A stretch of 11,307 nt of DNA from Pseudomonadota bacterium (GCA_016522385.1 JAEKFU010000247.1:1-11307), one strand, 5' to 3'. Positions 1-7,285 are shown, numbered from the stretch's first letter. Notes: generated by a model not told the origin, from the letters alone. Translations and numbers: made by a program.

Positions 1-144
1 TTTAATAACGGGGCTTGATCATCGTAGCGAGCGCAGAATCCGTTTTGCCCCCAAGTCCGGAAGTCGGGTGTATGGTCTTGCCGCAATGACGGGCACATAG
101 GCGGGATTATGCGTAATCGATGGCACCGTAAGTATAGATTGCCC

Positions 145-423
145 CTAACGGCCACCACCTTGGAAACGCATGCCGGGGAGACGGCGGGAACGGTGAGAGC
201 GGGCACGCTTTGATTGGCCGCCCCTGCTTTTGGAAGACCGGCGTTTGACGATGGCGTCTGTGCGGCGCCCAAGGTTGTAATTTCTGACCTGGCCGCCGTC
301 ACGCAAGCCACTGGTTTGCTGACCAGCGGAAGATATTTGGGTTTCGGTACTCGCAGCCGGTGCGATCAGTAGAGCGACGCCGAATGCAGCAGTGGTCAGC
401 GCCTGGACTTGTGAGAGCTTCAT
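145..423 (-). CDS. Small secreted, strongly basic protein of unknown function
   Basis: This 92-residue protein matches no family I recognise. Residues 1-25 look like a Sec signal peptide: Lys2, a hydrophobic stretch from about residue 8 to 21 (AFGVALLIAP), and a likely cut after Ala-Ala-Ser at 23-25. The mature part of about 67 residues has 17 Arg/Lys against 3 acidic residues, with clusters such as GRR, VKRRSSKSR, SKRAR and SHRSRR. It ends in a Gly-rich tail (FQGGGR) and has no Cys. The ATG is supported by a good Shine-Dalgarno site, GGGAG, 7 nt upstream on the minus strand. It lies about 460 nt downstream of the receptor cyclase on the same strand, too far to assume one transcript. An export-targeted polycation could bind envelope polymers or nucleic acid, but that is a guess. 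The signal peptide and Shine-Dalgarno site argue for a real gene. Confidence 0.6.
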   Translation of the reverse strand: MKLSQVQALTTAAFGVALLIAPAASTETQISSAGQQTSGLRDGGQVRNYNLGRRTDAIVKRRSSKSRGGQSKRARSHRSRRLPGMRFQGGGR

Positions 424-885
424 TTCAGATCTCCCGTGCGGGGTGTGAAGACCGTGTCCATGATATGGAAGCCGGGCAGCCAGAGATTTGGCCCAACGGC
501 TCCGCCGCCTTGGCCGGATGATAGATGGCCTGCCGCTTCGTTAAAAGGTGCTGGCGATCACTTCTGGCATCACTTGATCGCGAGTGGTTGGAGGGAGCTT
601 TGGTACATTCACATAGCAAGCCCCACCGAACCGAGAGGCAGTTGGTGGTGGAGTCCCACAAACCGACTACGACCTAATGAGGAAGTCCCAATTGCAGGAA
701 TACCAACGCAATGAGATTAGGGTCACACCGCAATCGTCGTTGGTCAATCCTGGGTGCTGATTTAGGCTTTGCACTCGCGGGCCACACCCGTCCTAGCACA
801 CATGCGACATCTCCGGTCAGGGTCATTCCCAGACGTTCGGGTGATCTGGACTCTATGTCCGCCTTGCCCGGGTGTTCTGACCAGA
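424..885. other. Intergenic region of 462 nt holding an operator-like inverted repeat
   Basis: This stretch lies between the stop codon of the receptor cyclase and the start codon of the small secreted protein, both on the minus strand. Open frames here lack convincing start sites and protein-like composition. It holds the Shine-Dalgarno site of the small gene and the inverted repeat at 554-581. I see no clear Rho-independent terminator after the cyclase and no confident promoter. Confidence 0.5.
554..581. repeat. 7-bp inverted repeat, GCGATCA-N14-TGATCGC
   Basis: The arms are at 554-560 and 575-581, perfectly complementary, with centres 21 bp apart, which is two helical turns. A direct repeat ATCACTT (557-563 and 569-575) is superimposed on it. 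It sits about 130 nt upstream of the small secreted gene on its strand. The geometry fits a dimeric regulator site, but there is no independent evidence. Confidence 0.35.
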
Positions 886-3885
886 CTAATCGGATGTGTG
901 CAATTGTTTTATGGCTTGGCGCAGGACTGATGCCGCGTGCGTTCTATCTTCTTTCGACATTGCGCCCATATCGATATCTAATTTCAGATTTGGATGCTCT
1001 TCGCGAATGAGTTGACTGCCTCTGCTTTGATGGTCACGGCTGTCCACGACTTGATTGGTGGCGACTGGATAAGCAATGCCTTTGACCGTTATGGCGTCCT
1101 TTTCTTCGCATAGGATCTGGTCTTTGACTTGGGCAAAGGTCTCATACGAGATAAGTATCTCGCCAGGCGTTGCAGCGGACTCCAGACGTGACGCAAGATT
1201 GACGCCACCGCCGATGATTGTGTAATCCATGCGGTCCTCGCTGCCGAAATTGCCCACGGTGCAGAACCCGGTATTGATGCCGATCCGGCACTGCAAGGGT
1301 TTTTCTATTCCGGCATCTCGCCATACGCTGTGAAGCTCAGCCATGCGTCGTCGCATGGCAATGGCCATCTTGACACAGGCTAGCGCATCCTCCTTGACAC
1401 CTTTTGTTTCCGGATCTCCAAAAAATATGACGATCGCATCGCCGACGTACTTGTCAATAGTGGCGCCGTGCTCAAGGGCGATTTGTGACATCTCTGTCAG
1501 ATAGTGATTGAGTAACTGTGTAAGGTCTTCAGATTCAAGCCGGTCGGCAGTCTCCGTGAAGCCAGCGATGTCGGAGAAAAATACGGTCAGCTTCTTACGC
1601 CGACTCTGCAGTGTGACCTGCTGCTTTCCGGTGAAGATCGACTCGTAAACCTGCGGAGAGAGATACTTTGCGAGCTGTGCAGATAGCTGTTCCAGAGCAT
1701 TGGATTTGTCTGCAAGTTCAGCTTCGCGCTGCTTGAGTTCGGTGATATCGGAGTAGACAGCAACAATCCCACCTTCGTGGGTCTTGCGCTCGCTGACCAT
1801 AATCCATCGACCATCGCCACGTTGCTGCATGTGTGAACCGCCAGGATTCTTGTGTCGGACCAGGCGCTCCTCCACCCATTCTTCGACCCGGCCCTCTGCA
1901 TCTTTTATGTAGCCGCGCTCGGCAGCGCGCCGGACGATCTTCTCGTATGTCATTCCCGGGCTGATCTCTTCGGCAGTTTCTGGATAGAGCAACGTCCGGT
2001 ATTTGCTGTTGCACATCACGAGACGATCTTCGCGGTCGTAGAGGGAAAACGCCTCCGAAATGCTTTCGATAGCATCGGATAAGCGGCGGCGTGTATCGTG
2101 AATCTCTTTAAGATTAGACTTTTGCACTTCGATGGCCGTATCGCGAAACACGCCCAGGGCTTGTGCCATTCGTCCGAGTTCATCGCCACGGTTGCGTCCG
2201 GGTATATCGACGGAGGTGTCACCAGCAGCGAGGTCACTCATTGCCTCTGTAATGTTGTCTAAAGGTCGCACAATGCGTGGCCCGACATAGTAGAAAACGA
2301 CCACCAAAGCACCCAGCAGACTGGAGGCGGTAAACAGTATCATCAAGAGCTTACCGGTTTGGATTGCCTGCTCTGATCCGGTGGCAGCCCTATCGCCGTG
2401 ATTACTTGCGGCCGTCACGAGCACTGCAACTTTGTCGCCAAGCGTAACAGCGGTGGTACGACTTGCTTCGAGTGCCTTTTCCGCAGCTGCAGCTTGCCGC
2501 AATTCATTGCGACGCAGCGTAAAAATGCCGTCGCTGCCCTTACCGAGCTCGATCAAGGTTGTCATCGATTCCCGCAGTGCTTGACCATCGATGGAGGCCG
2601 GTAGTTGTTGCAGCATGCGTTCAATTTGCCCTTGAGCCGCGACAAATCTTTCGCGCAGCGGCAGCAACAACCTTGGATGCGTTGTGCCGGCAGCCTCGCT
2701 AAGAAGACCGGCCGCAAGATTGCCTTCGGCACGCACGGTCAGCAGGACGTGCAATGCGTTTGCTCCGACATCGATGAGTTCTCTGATCGCTGCCGTGCTT
2801 GTCGTGGTCACATTCTCGGTGGACAGGACGACATCGAAGGCGGCGTCATCGATCATGGGCGTGAGCGCCAGCAAGAAGCGATCATGTGCTGACTTGAGCC
2901 CTGCGGCACGCCGCTCCTTTTCGATTGATGGGAGTAGCGCAGTTACATTGGCGGTTCTCAGTTCATGTTCGCGAAGGTCAAAAACGTTGTCGGTTCCTCG
3001 GCCTGAGGCCAGAAGGGCCGCGCTTGTTTGTACGAGTTTCGGCCTTAGTGAACTTTTTGGCACCTGGCGGAGATTTCGTTCAACACCCGCAGCGGCGGCA
3101 AGAAACCTTTCGCGGATGGGTTGAAGTAGTGCCGAAGTGTTGACGTGCAAGGCCTCCGCCATAAGGCCAGCAGCCAAATTGCCTTCGGCATTGATCGTGA
3201 GGAGCTGGTCGAGACTGCTCACTCCGCCTTCGACAAGGTTGTTGATTGATCGCGTGCTTTTTGCAGTGACCCGTTCGCTGCTGATGACCAGGTCGAACAC
3301 AGAGTTGTCCACGAGGGGTTCGAGAATTTCCAGAAACCTCACTTTCGCTTGAGACAGACGAGCCAGGCTGGTTTGTCTTTGTGCAACAACATTGAGCCGT
3401 TGATCGACAGCGTTGTTCAGCGAGGTCAATTGTGCTGCCATTTCGTTTGCAAGCTCGGAAAGTGAGGTCAAGACGGCTGGCGATGCCGACGAGACTTTGA
3501 GATCATCGATCAAAGCTCTTAATGCTCGGGCATGGTTGTCGAGCTTTATCTGCTCTTTAACGCGCTCCTCCTGGCTGCGACTTGCCATGATAGCCGGCGC
3601 CGTTGCAGCAATCTCCGCACTCAGTTCAGCCAATCGAAGTGAGGTGACCATGCTAGGAATGCTTTCCCTGGTCACGCGTTTGACAGAACGGTCGATATTA
3701 TTGAAGACGGACCACCCCACGATTGTCGCCGCTACGGTCAATGCAGCCAAGACGCCGAAAGCCAGGAAAAGCTTGGCCTTGATGCCAAAGAGTGTTTTAC
3801 GGTTGTTATCTTGTCGAGGCACGCGCGGTCTACCAGCAGGCTCATCCCGGTCCTCCATTGAAAATTGGTCTGTTTGAATGCTCAT
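886..3885 (-). CDS. Membrane receptor adenylyl cyclase (TorS-like sensor, HAMP, PAS, class III cyclase)
   Basis: This 999-residue receptor is predicted to make cAMP from ATP in response to a periplasmic cue. Domains in order: a cytoplasmic N-terminus; TM1 at about 39-60; a long helical periplasmic region at about 61-512; TM2 at about 513-534; HAMP at about 535-588; PAS (PAS_7 type) at about 600-715; a short coiled coil; and a class III cyclase domain at about 762-935, followed by a 60-residue tail. The catalytic set looks complete: metal-binding Asp772 (FFSDIAGF) and Asp816 (YVGDAI), ATP-selecting Lys812 and Asp887 (MDYTIIG), and transition-state Asn896 and Arg900 (VNLASRLE). TM1 and the first sensor segment resemble E. 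coli TorS (FxALTxxxTIVGW, then IPxM). Residues 184-309 and 337-462 are a gapless tandem duplication. The start at 3885 has only a weak Shine-Dalgarno site; Met10 is an alternative. The gene probably shares a transcript with the binding protein 67 nt upstream. Cyclase activity is well supported; the ligand is unknown. Confidence 0.9.
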   Translation of the reverse strand: MSIQTDQFSMEDRDEPAGRPRVPRQDNNRKTLFGIKAKLFLAFGVLAALTVAATIVGWSVFNNIDRSVKRVTRESIPSMVTSLRLAELSAEIAATAPAIMASRSQEERVKEQIKLDNHARALRALIDDLKVSSASPAVLTSLSELANEMAAQLTSLNNAVDQRLNVVAQRQTSLARLSQAKVRFLEILEPLVDNSVFDLVISSERVTAKSTRSINNLVEGGVSSLDQLLTINAEGNLAAGLMAEALHVNTSALLQPIRERFLAAAAGVERNLRQVPKSSLRPKLVQTSAALLASGRGTDNVFDLREHELRTANVTALLPSIEKERRAAGLKSAHDRFLLALTPMIDDAAFDVVLSTENVTTTSTAAIRELIDVGANALHVLLTVRAEGNLAAGLLSEAAGTTHPRLLLPLRERFVAAQGQIERMLQQLPASIDGQALRESMTTLIELGKGSDGIFTLRRNELRQAAAAEKALEASRTTAVTLGDKVAVLVTAASNHGDRAATGSEQAIQTGKLLMILFTASSLLGALVVVFYYVGPRIVRPLDNITEAMSDLAAGDTSVDIPGRNRGDELGRMAQALGVFRDTAIEVQKSNLKEIHDTRRRLSDAIESISEAFSLYDREDRLVMCNSKYRTLLYPETAEEISPGMTYEKIVRRAAERGYIKDAEGRVEEWVEERLVRHKNPGGSHMQQRGDGRWIMVSERKTHEGGIVAVYSDITELKQREAELADKSNALEQLSAQLAKYLSPQVYESIFTGKQQVTLQSRRKKLTVFFSDIAGFTETADRLESEDLTQLLNHYLTEMSQIALEHGATIDKYVGDAIVIFFGDPETKGVKEDALACVKMAIAMRRRMAELHSVWRDAGIEKPLQCRIGINTGFCTVGNFGSEDRMDYTIIGGGVNLASRLESAATPGEILISYETFAQVKDQILCEEKDAITVKGIAYPVATNQVVDSRDHQSRGSQLIREEHPNLKLDIDMGAMSKEDRTHAASVLRQAIKQLHTSD

Positions 3886-3952
3886 GATAGCAATTCGACT
3901 CTTGCTTCAACGTTGGGACCTCAGCACGTGACTGCGAACTCCCATGTGTATG

Positions 3953-5128
3953 CTATGGCTGCAAGTCATCCACGGCCACGAAAGTGCCGTCTGCTTGAAT
4001 CATCGTCAGGAAGACCTGGTCCATTCCCTGGTTGTCGTCCTTTCCATAGGACAGGACGATGCCGCCGAGATCGAATTGGCCGATCTCCTTGATGGTCGAG
4101 AGCAGTCTGTGGCGGGTCACAGTCGGGCCCAATCGATCCAGGGCCTGGATCACCAATCGACCCACCATGTAACCTTCAAGCGAAACGAATCCGGGCTCCA
4201 ATTTTGGATCGCTCGCTTTCAAGGCTTCTTGATACTGTGAGACGAGCGAGATGTTTGTATCCTCAGGAAAGGGCACGACCTGCGTTACCACGACACCGGA
4301 TCCATCGCGACCAAGCTCGGTAGCAAGCGCCTTGCTGCCAACGAATGATATGTTCACAAAGACAGGATCCATCTCGATGCTGCGGGCTACTCTTATGAAT
4401 TCAGCGCAGGGCCTATAGGCACCCACCATGACAACGGCTTCGGGCTTGCCTTTGCGTATAGCCAGCACTGCACGCTTAACAGCGGTCGTATTCCGCTTAT
4501 AGGTGCCTTCGGCGACAAGCTGCATGCCGCGTCTCTCCAGGGCCTTGGTTACACCCGAAAGGCCGGCTCTCCCGAATGAATCGTCTTGATACAAGATTGC
4601 GATTCTGGTGAAGCCAAGATCCTTGGTGAGATGCTCGATCCACGCCTCGGTTTCTTGATCATATGAGGCACGAACATTGATAATGTTTTCGAGTGACGAG
4701 TCTCGAAGAAAGGCCGCACCGGTAAACGGGCCAATGAACGGAACATTCAGTTCAGTTGTAATCGGTTGAGCAGCCTTCGAGGTAGGGGTCCCCACCTCAC
4801 CAATAAGGGCAAACACCTTGTCTTCGTGAATCAAACGACTGGTATTGGCGATGGCCTTTTCAGGTTCGTAGCCGTCGTTGTAAGTGACAAGCTCAAGCCT
4901 GCGTCCGTGAATACCACCTTTGGAGTTCGCTTCGTTGAACGCCGCCAGTATGCCATCTCGCATGCCAATGCCAAGAGCTGCCGCTGGGCCCTTGAATGCA
5001 GCGGATTGGCCGAAAACTATGCGATTGTCAAACACCCCTGGTTCGGCGCGCACAAAGGGGGCCGCGCCAGAACTCAAGACAAAGATGAGTGCTGGAATCC
5101 ACCATTGTCTGGCGAACCAGTCGTTCAC
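3953..5128 (-). CDS. Orphan periplasmic binding protein, LivK/Peripla_BP_6 type
   Basis: This type I periplasmic binding protein resembles branched-chain amino acid and amide-type ABC receptors. Recognisable parts are the first strand and loop FGQSAAFKGPAAALGIG, the segment GGIHGRRLELVTYNDGYEP, the hinge-side motif ALIGEVGTPTSKAAQP, and IAILYQDDSFGRAGL opening the second lobe. The frame stays open to a TTG at 5251 (432 residues), but I prefer the GTG at 5128 (391 residues). It has a purine-rich AGGGGTAGGGG run just upstream and yields a normal signal peptide: Arg7, a hydrophobic WWIPALIFVLSS core and a cut after VRA28. There is no lipobox Cys, so the product should be soluble in the periplasm. 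No ABC permease or ATPase gene is in the window. The next gene downstream, after 67 nt, is a receptor cyclase, so a role as its ligand-sensing partner is plausible. The family call is firm; ligand and partner are inferred. Confidence 0.88.
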   Translation of the reverse strand: MNDWFARQWWIPALIFVLSSGAAPFVRAEPGVFDNRIVFGQSAAFKGPAAALGIGMRDGILAAFNEANSKGGIHGRRLELVTYNDGYEPEKAIANTSRLIHEDKVFALIGEVGTPTSKAAQPITTELNVPFIGPFTGAAFLRDSSLENIINVRASYDQETEAWIEHLTKDLGFTRIAILYQDDSFGRAGLSGVTKALERRGMQLVAEGTYKRNTTAVKRAVLAIRKGKPEAVVMVGAYRPCAEFIRVARSIEMDPVFVNISFVGSKALATELGRDGSGVVVTQVVPFPEDTNISLVSQYQEALKASDPKLEPGFVSLEGYMVGRLVIQALDRLGPTVTRHRLLSTIKEIGQFDLGGIVLSYGKDDNQGMDQVFLTMIQADGTFVAVDDLQP

Positions 5129-5521
5129 TACCCCTACCCCTACGATCGAGGCCAGCGCGTTTTTGGTCACTAGCAGGCGCTGTACTTCTGACTGTTGGTC
5201 CCAGCGTATCACAAGTCTGCTATCGTTCGAAGTGGCTGGTTCCGTTTGCAAATTGCCCTTTCAGAGCCTTCAGCGAAGGACTGAAAGGTGGGCGAAACGG
5301 CAGGTTTTATTGGGCAATTCCGTTATCGCAGTTACAGCGTCACGACCAAGATGGCCCTCGGACTTCTTGAAGGTGCCAAAAATCTCCGTTGGCCAGCTCT
5401 CAGCGCACGAGCACAATTGCACCTTTACCGAAATCGTCGATGCAGCCCGCCATTTCGCAGGAGCGGTCAGCTTGCGTTTGGACGAGCTATGGACCCAAAC
5501 CCGTGCGGGCGGGAAATTCGT
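5129..5521. other. Region between the binding-protein and aldolase genes
   Basis: Both neighbours are on the minus strand. If the GTG start is right, 393 nt separate the aldolase stop from the binding protein. The part nearest the binding protein holds the structured leader and a possible N-terminal extension read from a TTG at 5251. The rest, about 5320-5521, probably holds the promoter, though I cannot place -35/-10 boxes with confidence. Plus-strand open frames here look like antisense shadows. Confidence 0.4.
5251..5319 (-). promoter_or_regulatory. Candidate structured mRNA leader of the binding-protein gene
   Basis: AATTGCCC (5251-5258) is perfectly complementary to GGGCAATT (5312-5319). 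Inside lies a strong hairpin: CCTTTCAG (5257-5264) pairs with CTGAAAGG (5281-5288), extended by CCTT (5267-5270) with AAGG (5276-5279) around a CAGCG loop. CC at 5257-5258 is shared by the outer and inner stems, so they can stack or compete. In mRNA sense the element covers the Shine-Dalgarno-like AAGGG and the first base of the alternative TTG start at 5251, and ends about 120 nt before the preferred GTG. No U-tract follows, so it is not an ordinary terminator. Expression control is inferred. Confidence 0.4.
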
Positions 5522-6292
5522 TCACCCGGGCTTCCCCCCTCGCCCAGCTTCGATGAAACTGGTCGCTCCTGCGCCGAGCAGTTGTGGCAAATGCGTGTAA
5601 ATGTATTTGCAGCCTGATCCAGCAACCTTTGCGACGGTTGCGGAGGTCGCGGGCATGCCTGGCGTGTGACCGGCATTGCGAATGCGGGCTAACGTCGTTT
5701 CGATGGCTTCGGCTACCGGCTGTGCGTTAGTGTCACCGGGATATCCCATGGACTGAGAGAGGTCGGATGGGCCGATGAAGAAAACGTCAATTCCCTCAAC
5801 GCGTAGTATATCGTCGATGTTTGCAACCGCCTCTGAATGTTCGATCTGCACGCAAACAAGCGATGCCTCGTTGGCATCGCTCACAAAATCCGTCGCTTTG
5901 ATGCCCAACCCCCACTGGGCCGGCCTTGTTCCTCCGGCAAGTCCGCGATGTGCCCCTGGGCCAAACTTCACCGCTGAAACGACCCTCTCGGCGTCTTCGC
6001 GCGTATTCACGTGCGGGACTTGCACACCCTGGACGCCGCGATCCAGGATCGACTGGATGTCCGCAGTTGAATCGCTTCGAGGCCGTCCGACCGTTGCGAT
6101 GCCCGAGGCATCCGCTGCCATCGCCATGACTTCGACATCCGCTAAGTCGATCGAACCATGCTCGCAATCGATTAAGACCCAGTCAAAACCGGCATAGGCG
6201 AGCATCTCCACCAATTGCGGACAAGGGAACATCAACGATACGCCGAGCGCCGGTTCGCCACGCGCGATCTTTTCTTTCATGGTATTTTTCAT
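5522..6292 (-). CDS. HpcH/HpaI-family aldolase (class II, 2-keto-3-deoxy acid type)
   Basis: This 256-residue enzyme belongs to the metal-dependent pyruvate aldolases that include HpaI and RhmA. They reversibly cleave 2-keto-3-deoxy (or 2-keto-4-hydroxy) acids to pyruvate and an aldehyde in the cytoplasm. Expected residues are present: the catalytic His45 in LIDCEHG, substrate-binding Arg70 in VGRPR, metal ligands Glu151 (VQIEH) and Asp177 (IGPSDLS), and a GxxGVQVPHV strand at about 86-95. Numbering is close to that of E. coli HpaI (His45, Arg70, Glu149, Asp175). Length is normal. The ATG at 6292 is chosen because AAGGAG lies 4 nt upstream; the frame could open 12 codons earlier but that start lacks a comparable site. 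The exact substrate cannot be read from the sequence. The enolase-superfamily gene at 10648, with a matching upstream 20-mer, makes a sugar-acid pathway plausible. Confidence 0.92.
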   Translation of the reverse strand: MKNTMKEKIARGEPALGVSLMFPCPQLVEMLAYAGFDWVLIDCEHGSIDLADVEVMAMAADASGIATVGRPRSDSTADIQSILDRGVQGVQVPHVNTREDAERVVSAVKFGPGAHRGLAGGTRPAQWGLGIKATDFVSDANEASLVCVQIEHSEAVANIDDILRVEGIDVFFIGPSDLSQSMGYPGDTNAQPVAEAIETTLARIRNAGHTPGMPATSATVAKVAGSGCKYIYTHLPQLLGAGATSFIEAGRGGKPG

Positions 6293-6296
6293 AGTG

Positions 6297-6302
6297 CTCC
6301 TT
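6297..6302 (-). promoter_or_regulatory. Shine-Dalgarno site AAGGAG of the aldolase gene
   Basis: On the minus strand the sequence reads AAGGAG-CACT-ATG. This strong site fixes the aldolase start at 6292 rather than at the upstream in-frame Met at 6328. Confidence 0.75.
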
Positions 6303-6323
6303 AGGGTGAGGTGACGACGGATG

Positions 6324-6343
6324 ATCAACGTGAAACGCTCTAG
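6324..6343 (+). repeat. Copy 1 of 20-nt repeat ATCAACGTGAAACGCTCTAG
   Basis: It is identical to 10608-10627 except for one base (G against A at position 7). Here it lies 31 nt upstream of the aldolase ATG, whose coding strand reads the reverse complement, CTAGAGCGTTTCACGTTGAT. It may be a shared regulatory site or a fragment of a dispersed intergenic repeat; I recall similar GAAACGCTCTAG ends in rhizobial intergenic DNA but cannot check this. Confidence 0.55.
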
Positions 6344-6576
6344 ACTTCTGTATTTCCTTCAGTTTTCCACGTATTGCGCGTCGTCGCAGCACCTTGGTTT
6401 TTAACCCATCCTCTCGATCTCAGCGGTTGCCTGGGAAGAGTGAAATTTCCCCATTTCAGATGAGGCGGGACGCTGGCTTGGCGACCGCTGTTCATCCCGA
6501 ACTCGCCGTCAGCTCAAAGCGCATATGTGACTCGAAAGAGCCATTCGGCGAGCCCATGTTATGCTCAAGTGATCGG

Positions 6577-6614
6577 CATTGGAGTAAGGTACAACAATCT
6601 GTAAAACTCCAATG
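6577..6614. repeat. 9-bp inverted repeat CATTGGAGT-N20-ACTCCAATG upstream of the exonuclease
   Basis: The arms at 6577-6585 and 6606-6614 are perfectly complementary. The right arm ends 26 nt before the exonuclease ATG. It could be a paired operator with centres 29 bp apart, or a stem with a 20-nt loop in the mRNA leader. No U-tract follows, so it is not a terminator. Confidence 0.45.
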
Positions 6615-6640
6615 ACAGAGATTGAAGCAGCAAACAATAG

Positions 6641-7285
6641 ATGGAACCTTACGCGCACTACTTCGTCACCGACATAGAATGTGACGGGCCATCCCCGCTG
6701 AACAATTCCATGCTCAGCTTCGCGACGGTGGTGGTTCGCGAGGACGGCAAGCTGTGTGGAGAGTTCGAAGCCGTTCTCAAACCCCGTGCAGACAAGCAAC
6801 CAGATGAACGGACAATGCAGTTCTGGAAGACGCAGCCTGAGGCGTGGTTGACAGCTACGTCCAATCCGGAACCACCGGGCGAAGTGATGGGGCGATTTGT
6901 AGATTGGGTTGAGGGCTACAGCGGCAAACGGTCGTTCGCGGCGCGACCAGTTGCATTCGATGGAATTTGGATGGACCACTATCTTAGAAGCTTTACTGAC
7001 AGCTATCTCTTGGACGTTCCTTCCTGGGGGCGCAGCATTTTCACAGCTGGAGCATTGGATATCGGTAGCTACATCTCGGGAATTTTTGGCCGCACAGACC
7101 CCCATAAAGTCGATATCAAGATCCCCAAGTCATGGCTTGGCGGCCATGAACACTCCCACCGGGCAATCGATGACGCGCGAGGCTACGCATCGCTCCTTAG
7201 CAAGCTCTTGGTCTTAGCGGGCCGGCAGCCACCGCACCCTGAAGATTTCATAGGCAACAAGGGAACATTCAACAGTCATGAATGA
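6641..7285 (+). CDS. DEDDh-type 3'-5' exonuclease (RNase T/DnaQ fold)
   Basis: This 214-residue cytoplasmic protein has the three Exo motifs of the DEDD nuclease superfamily: Exo I Asp11 and Glu13 (VTDIECDG), Exo II Asp107 (VAFDGIWMD), and Exo III His173 and Asp178 (HRAIDDA). The full DEDDh catalytic set for two-metal 3'-5' hydrolysis is therefore present. The segment at about 56-66 (DERTMQFWKTQ) recalls the WW-x-x-Q region of T4 DexA-like and Rv2179c-like exonucleases, so I place it near those rather than with oligoribonuclease or DNA polymerase epsilon. Whether it acts on RNA or DNA cannot be told. The ATG lacks a strong Shine-Dalgarno site (only GAAG at about 10 nt), but the Exo I motif begins just after it and no better start exists. 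It is divergent from the aldolase and does not look functionally tied to its neighbours. Confidence 0.85.
   Translation: MEPYAHYFVTDIECDGPSPLNNSMLSFATVVVREDGKLCGEFEAVLKPRADKQPDERTMQFWKTQPEAWLTATSNPEPPGEVMGRFVDWVEGYSGKRSFAARPVAFDGIWMDHYLRSFTDSYLLDVPSWGRSIFTAGALDIGSYISGIFGRTDPHKVDIKIPKSWLGGHEHSHRAIDDARGYASLLSKLLVLAGRQPPHPEDFIGNKGTFNSHE

Larger units (their letters stand above)
6293..6640. other. Divergent promoter region between aldolase and exonuclease genes
   Basis: The aldolase reads left and the exonuclease reads right from these 348 nt, so promoters for both should lie here. It contains the aldolase Shine-Dalgarno site, one copy of the 20-nt repeat (6324-6343) and the 9-bp inverted repeat (6577-6614). 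TGTTATGCT at about 6557-6565 resembles an extended -10 element for the exonuclease but has no recognisable -35 box. Open frames crossing the region are not convincing as genes. Confidence 0.5.

Noticed and set aside
105..118. GATTA-TGCG-TAATC hairpin downstream of the small secreted gene
   Set aside because: Five-bp AT-rich arms without a T-tract are too weak to call a terminator.
436..714. Overlapping open frames on both strands in the 424-885 gap
   Set aside because: They have no family motif or credible start signal; Trp/Pro/Arg-rich composition suggests chance frames.
711..1010. Plus-strand 99-codon frame after and across the 3' end of the receptor cyclase
   Set aside because: It overlaps the cyclase coding region antisense, has no Shine-Dalgarno support, and its composition is not protein-like.
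5500..5521. CCCGCACGGG-type short hairpin after the aldolase stop as a terminator
   Set aside because: The stem is very short and is followed on the minus strand by only three T residues.
4920..5600. Plus-strand 226-codon frame opposite the binding protein and aldolase
   Set aside because: It is antisense to two well-supported genes and shows no domain.
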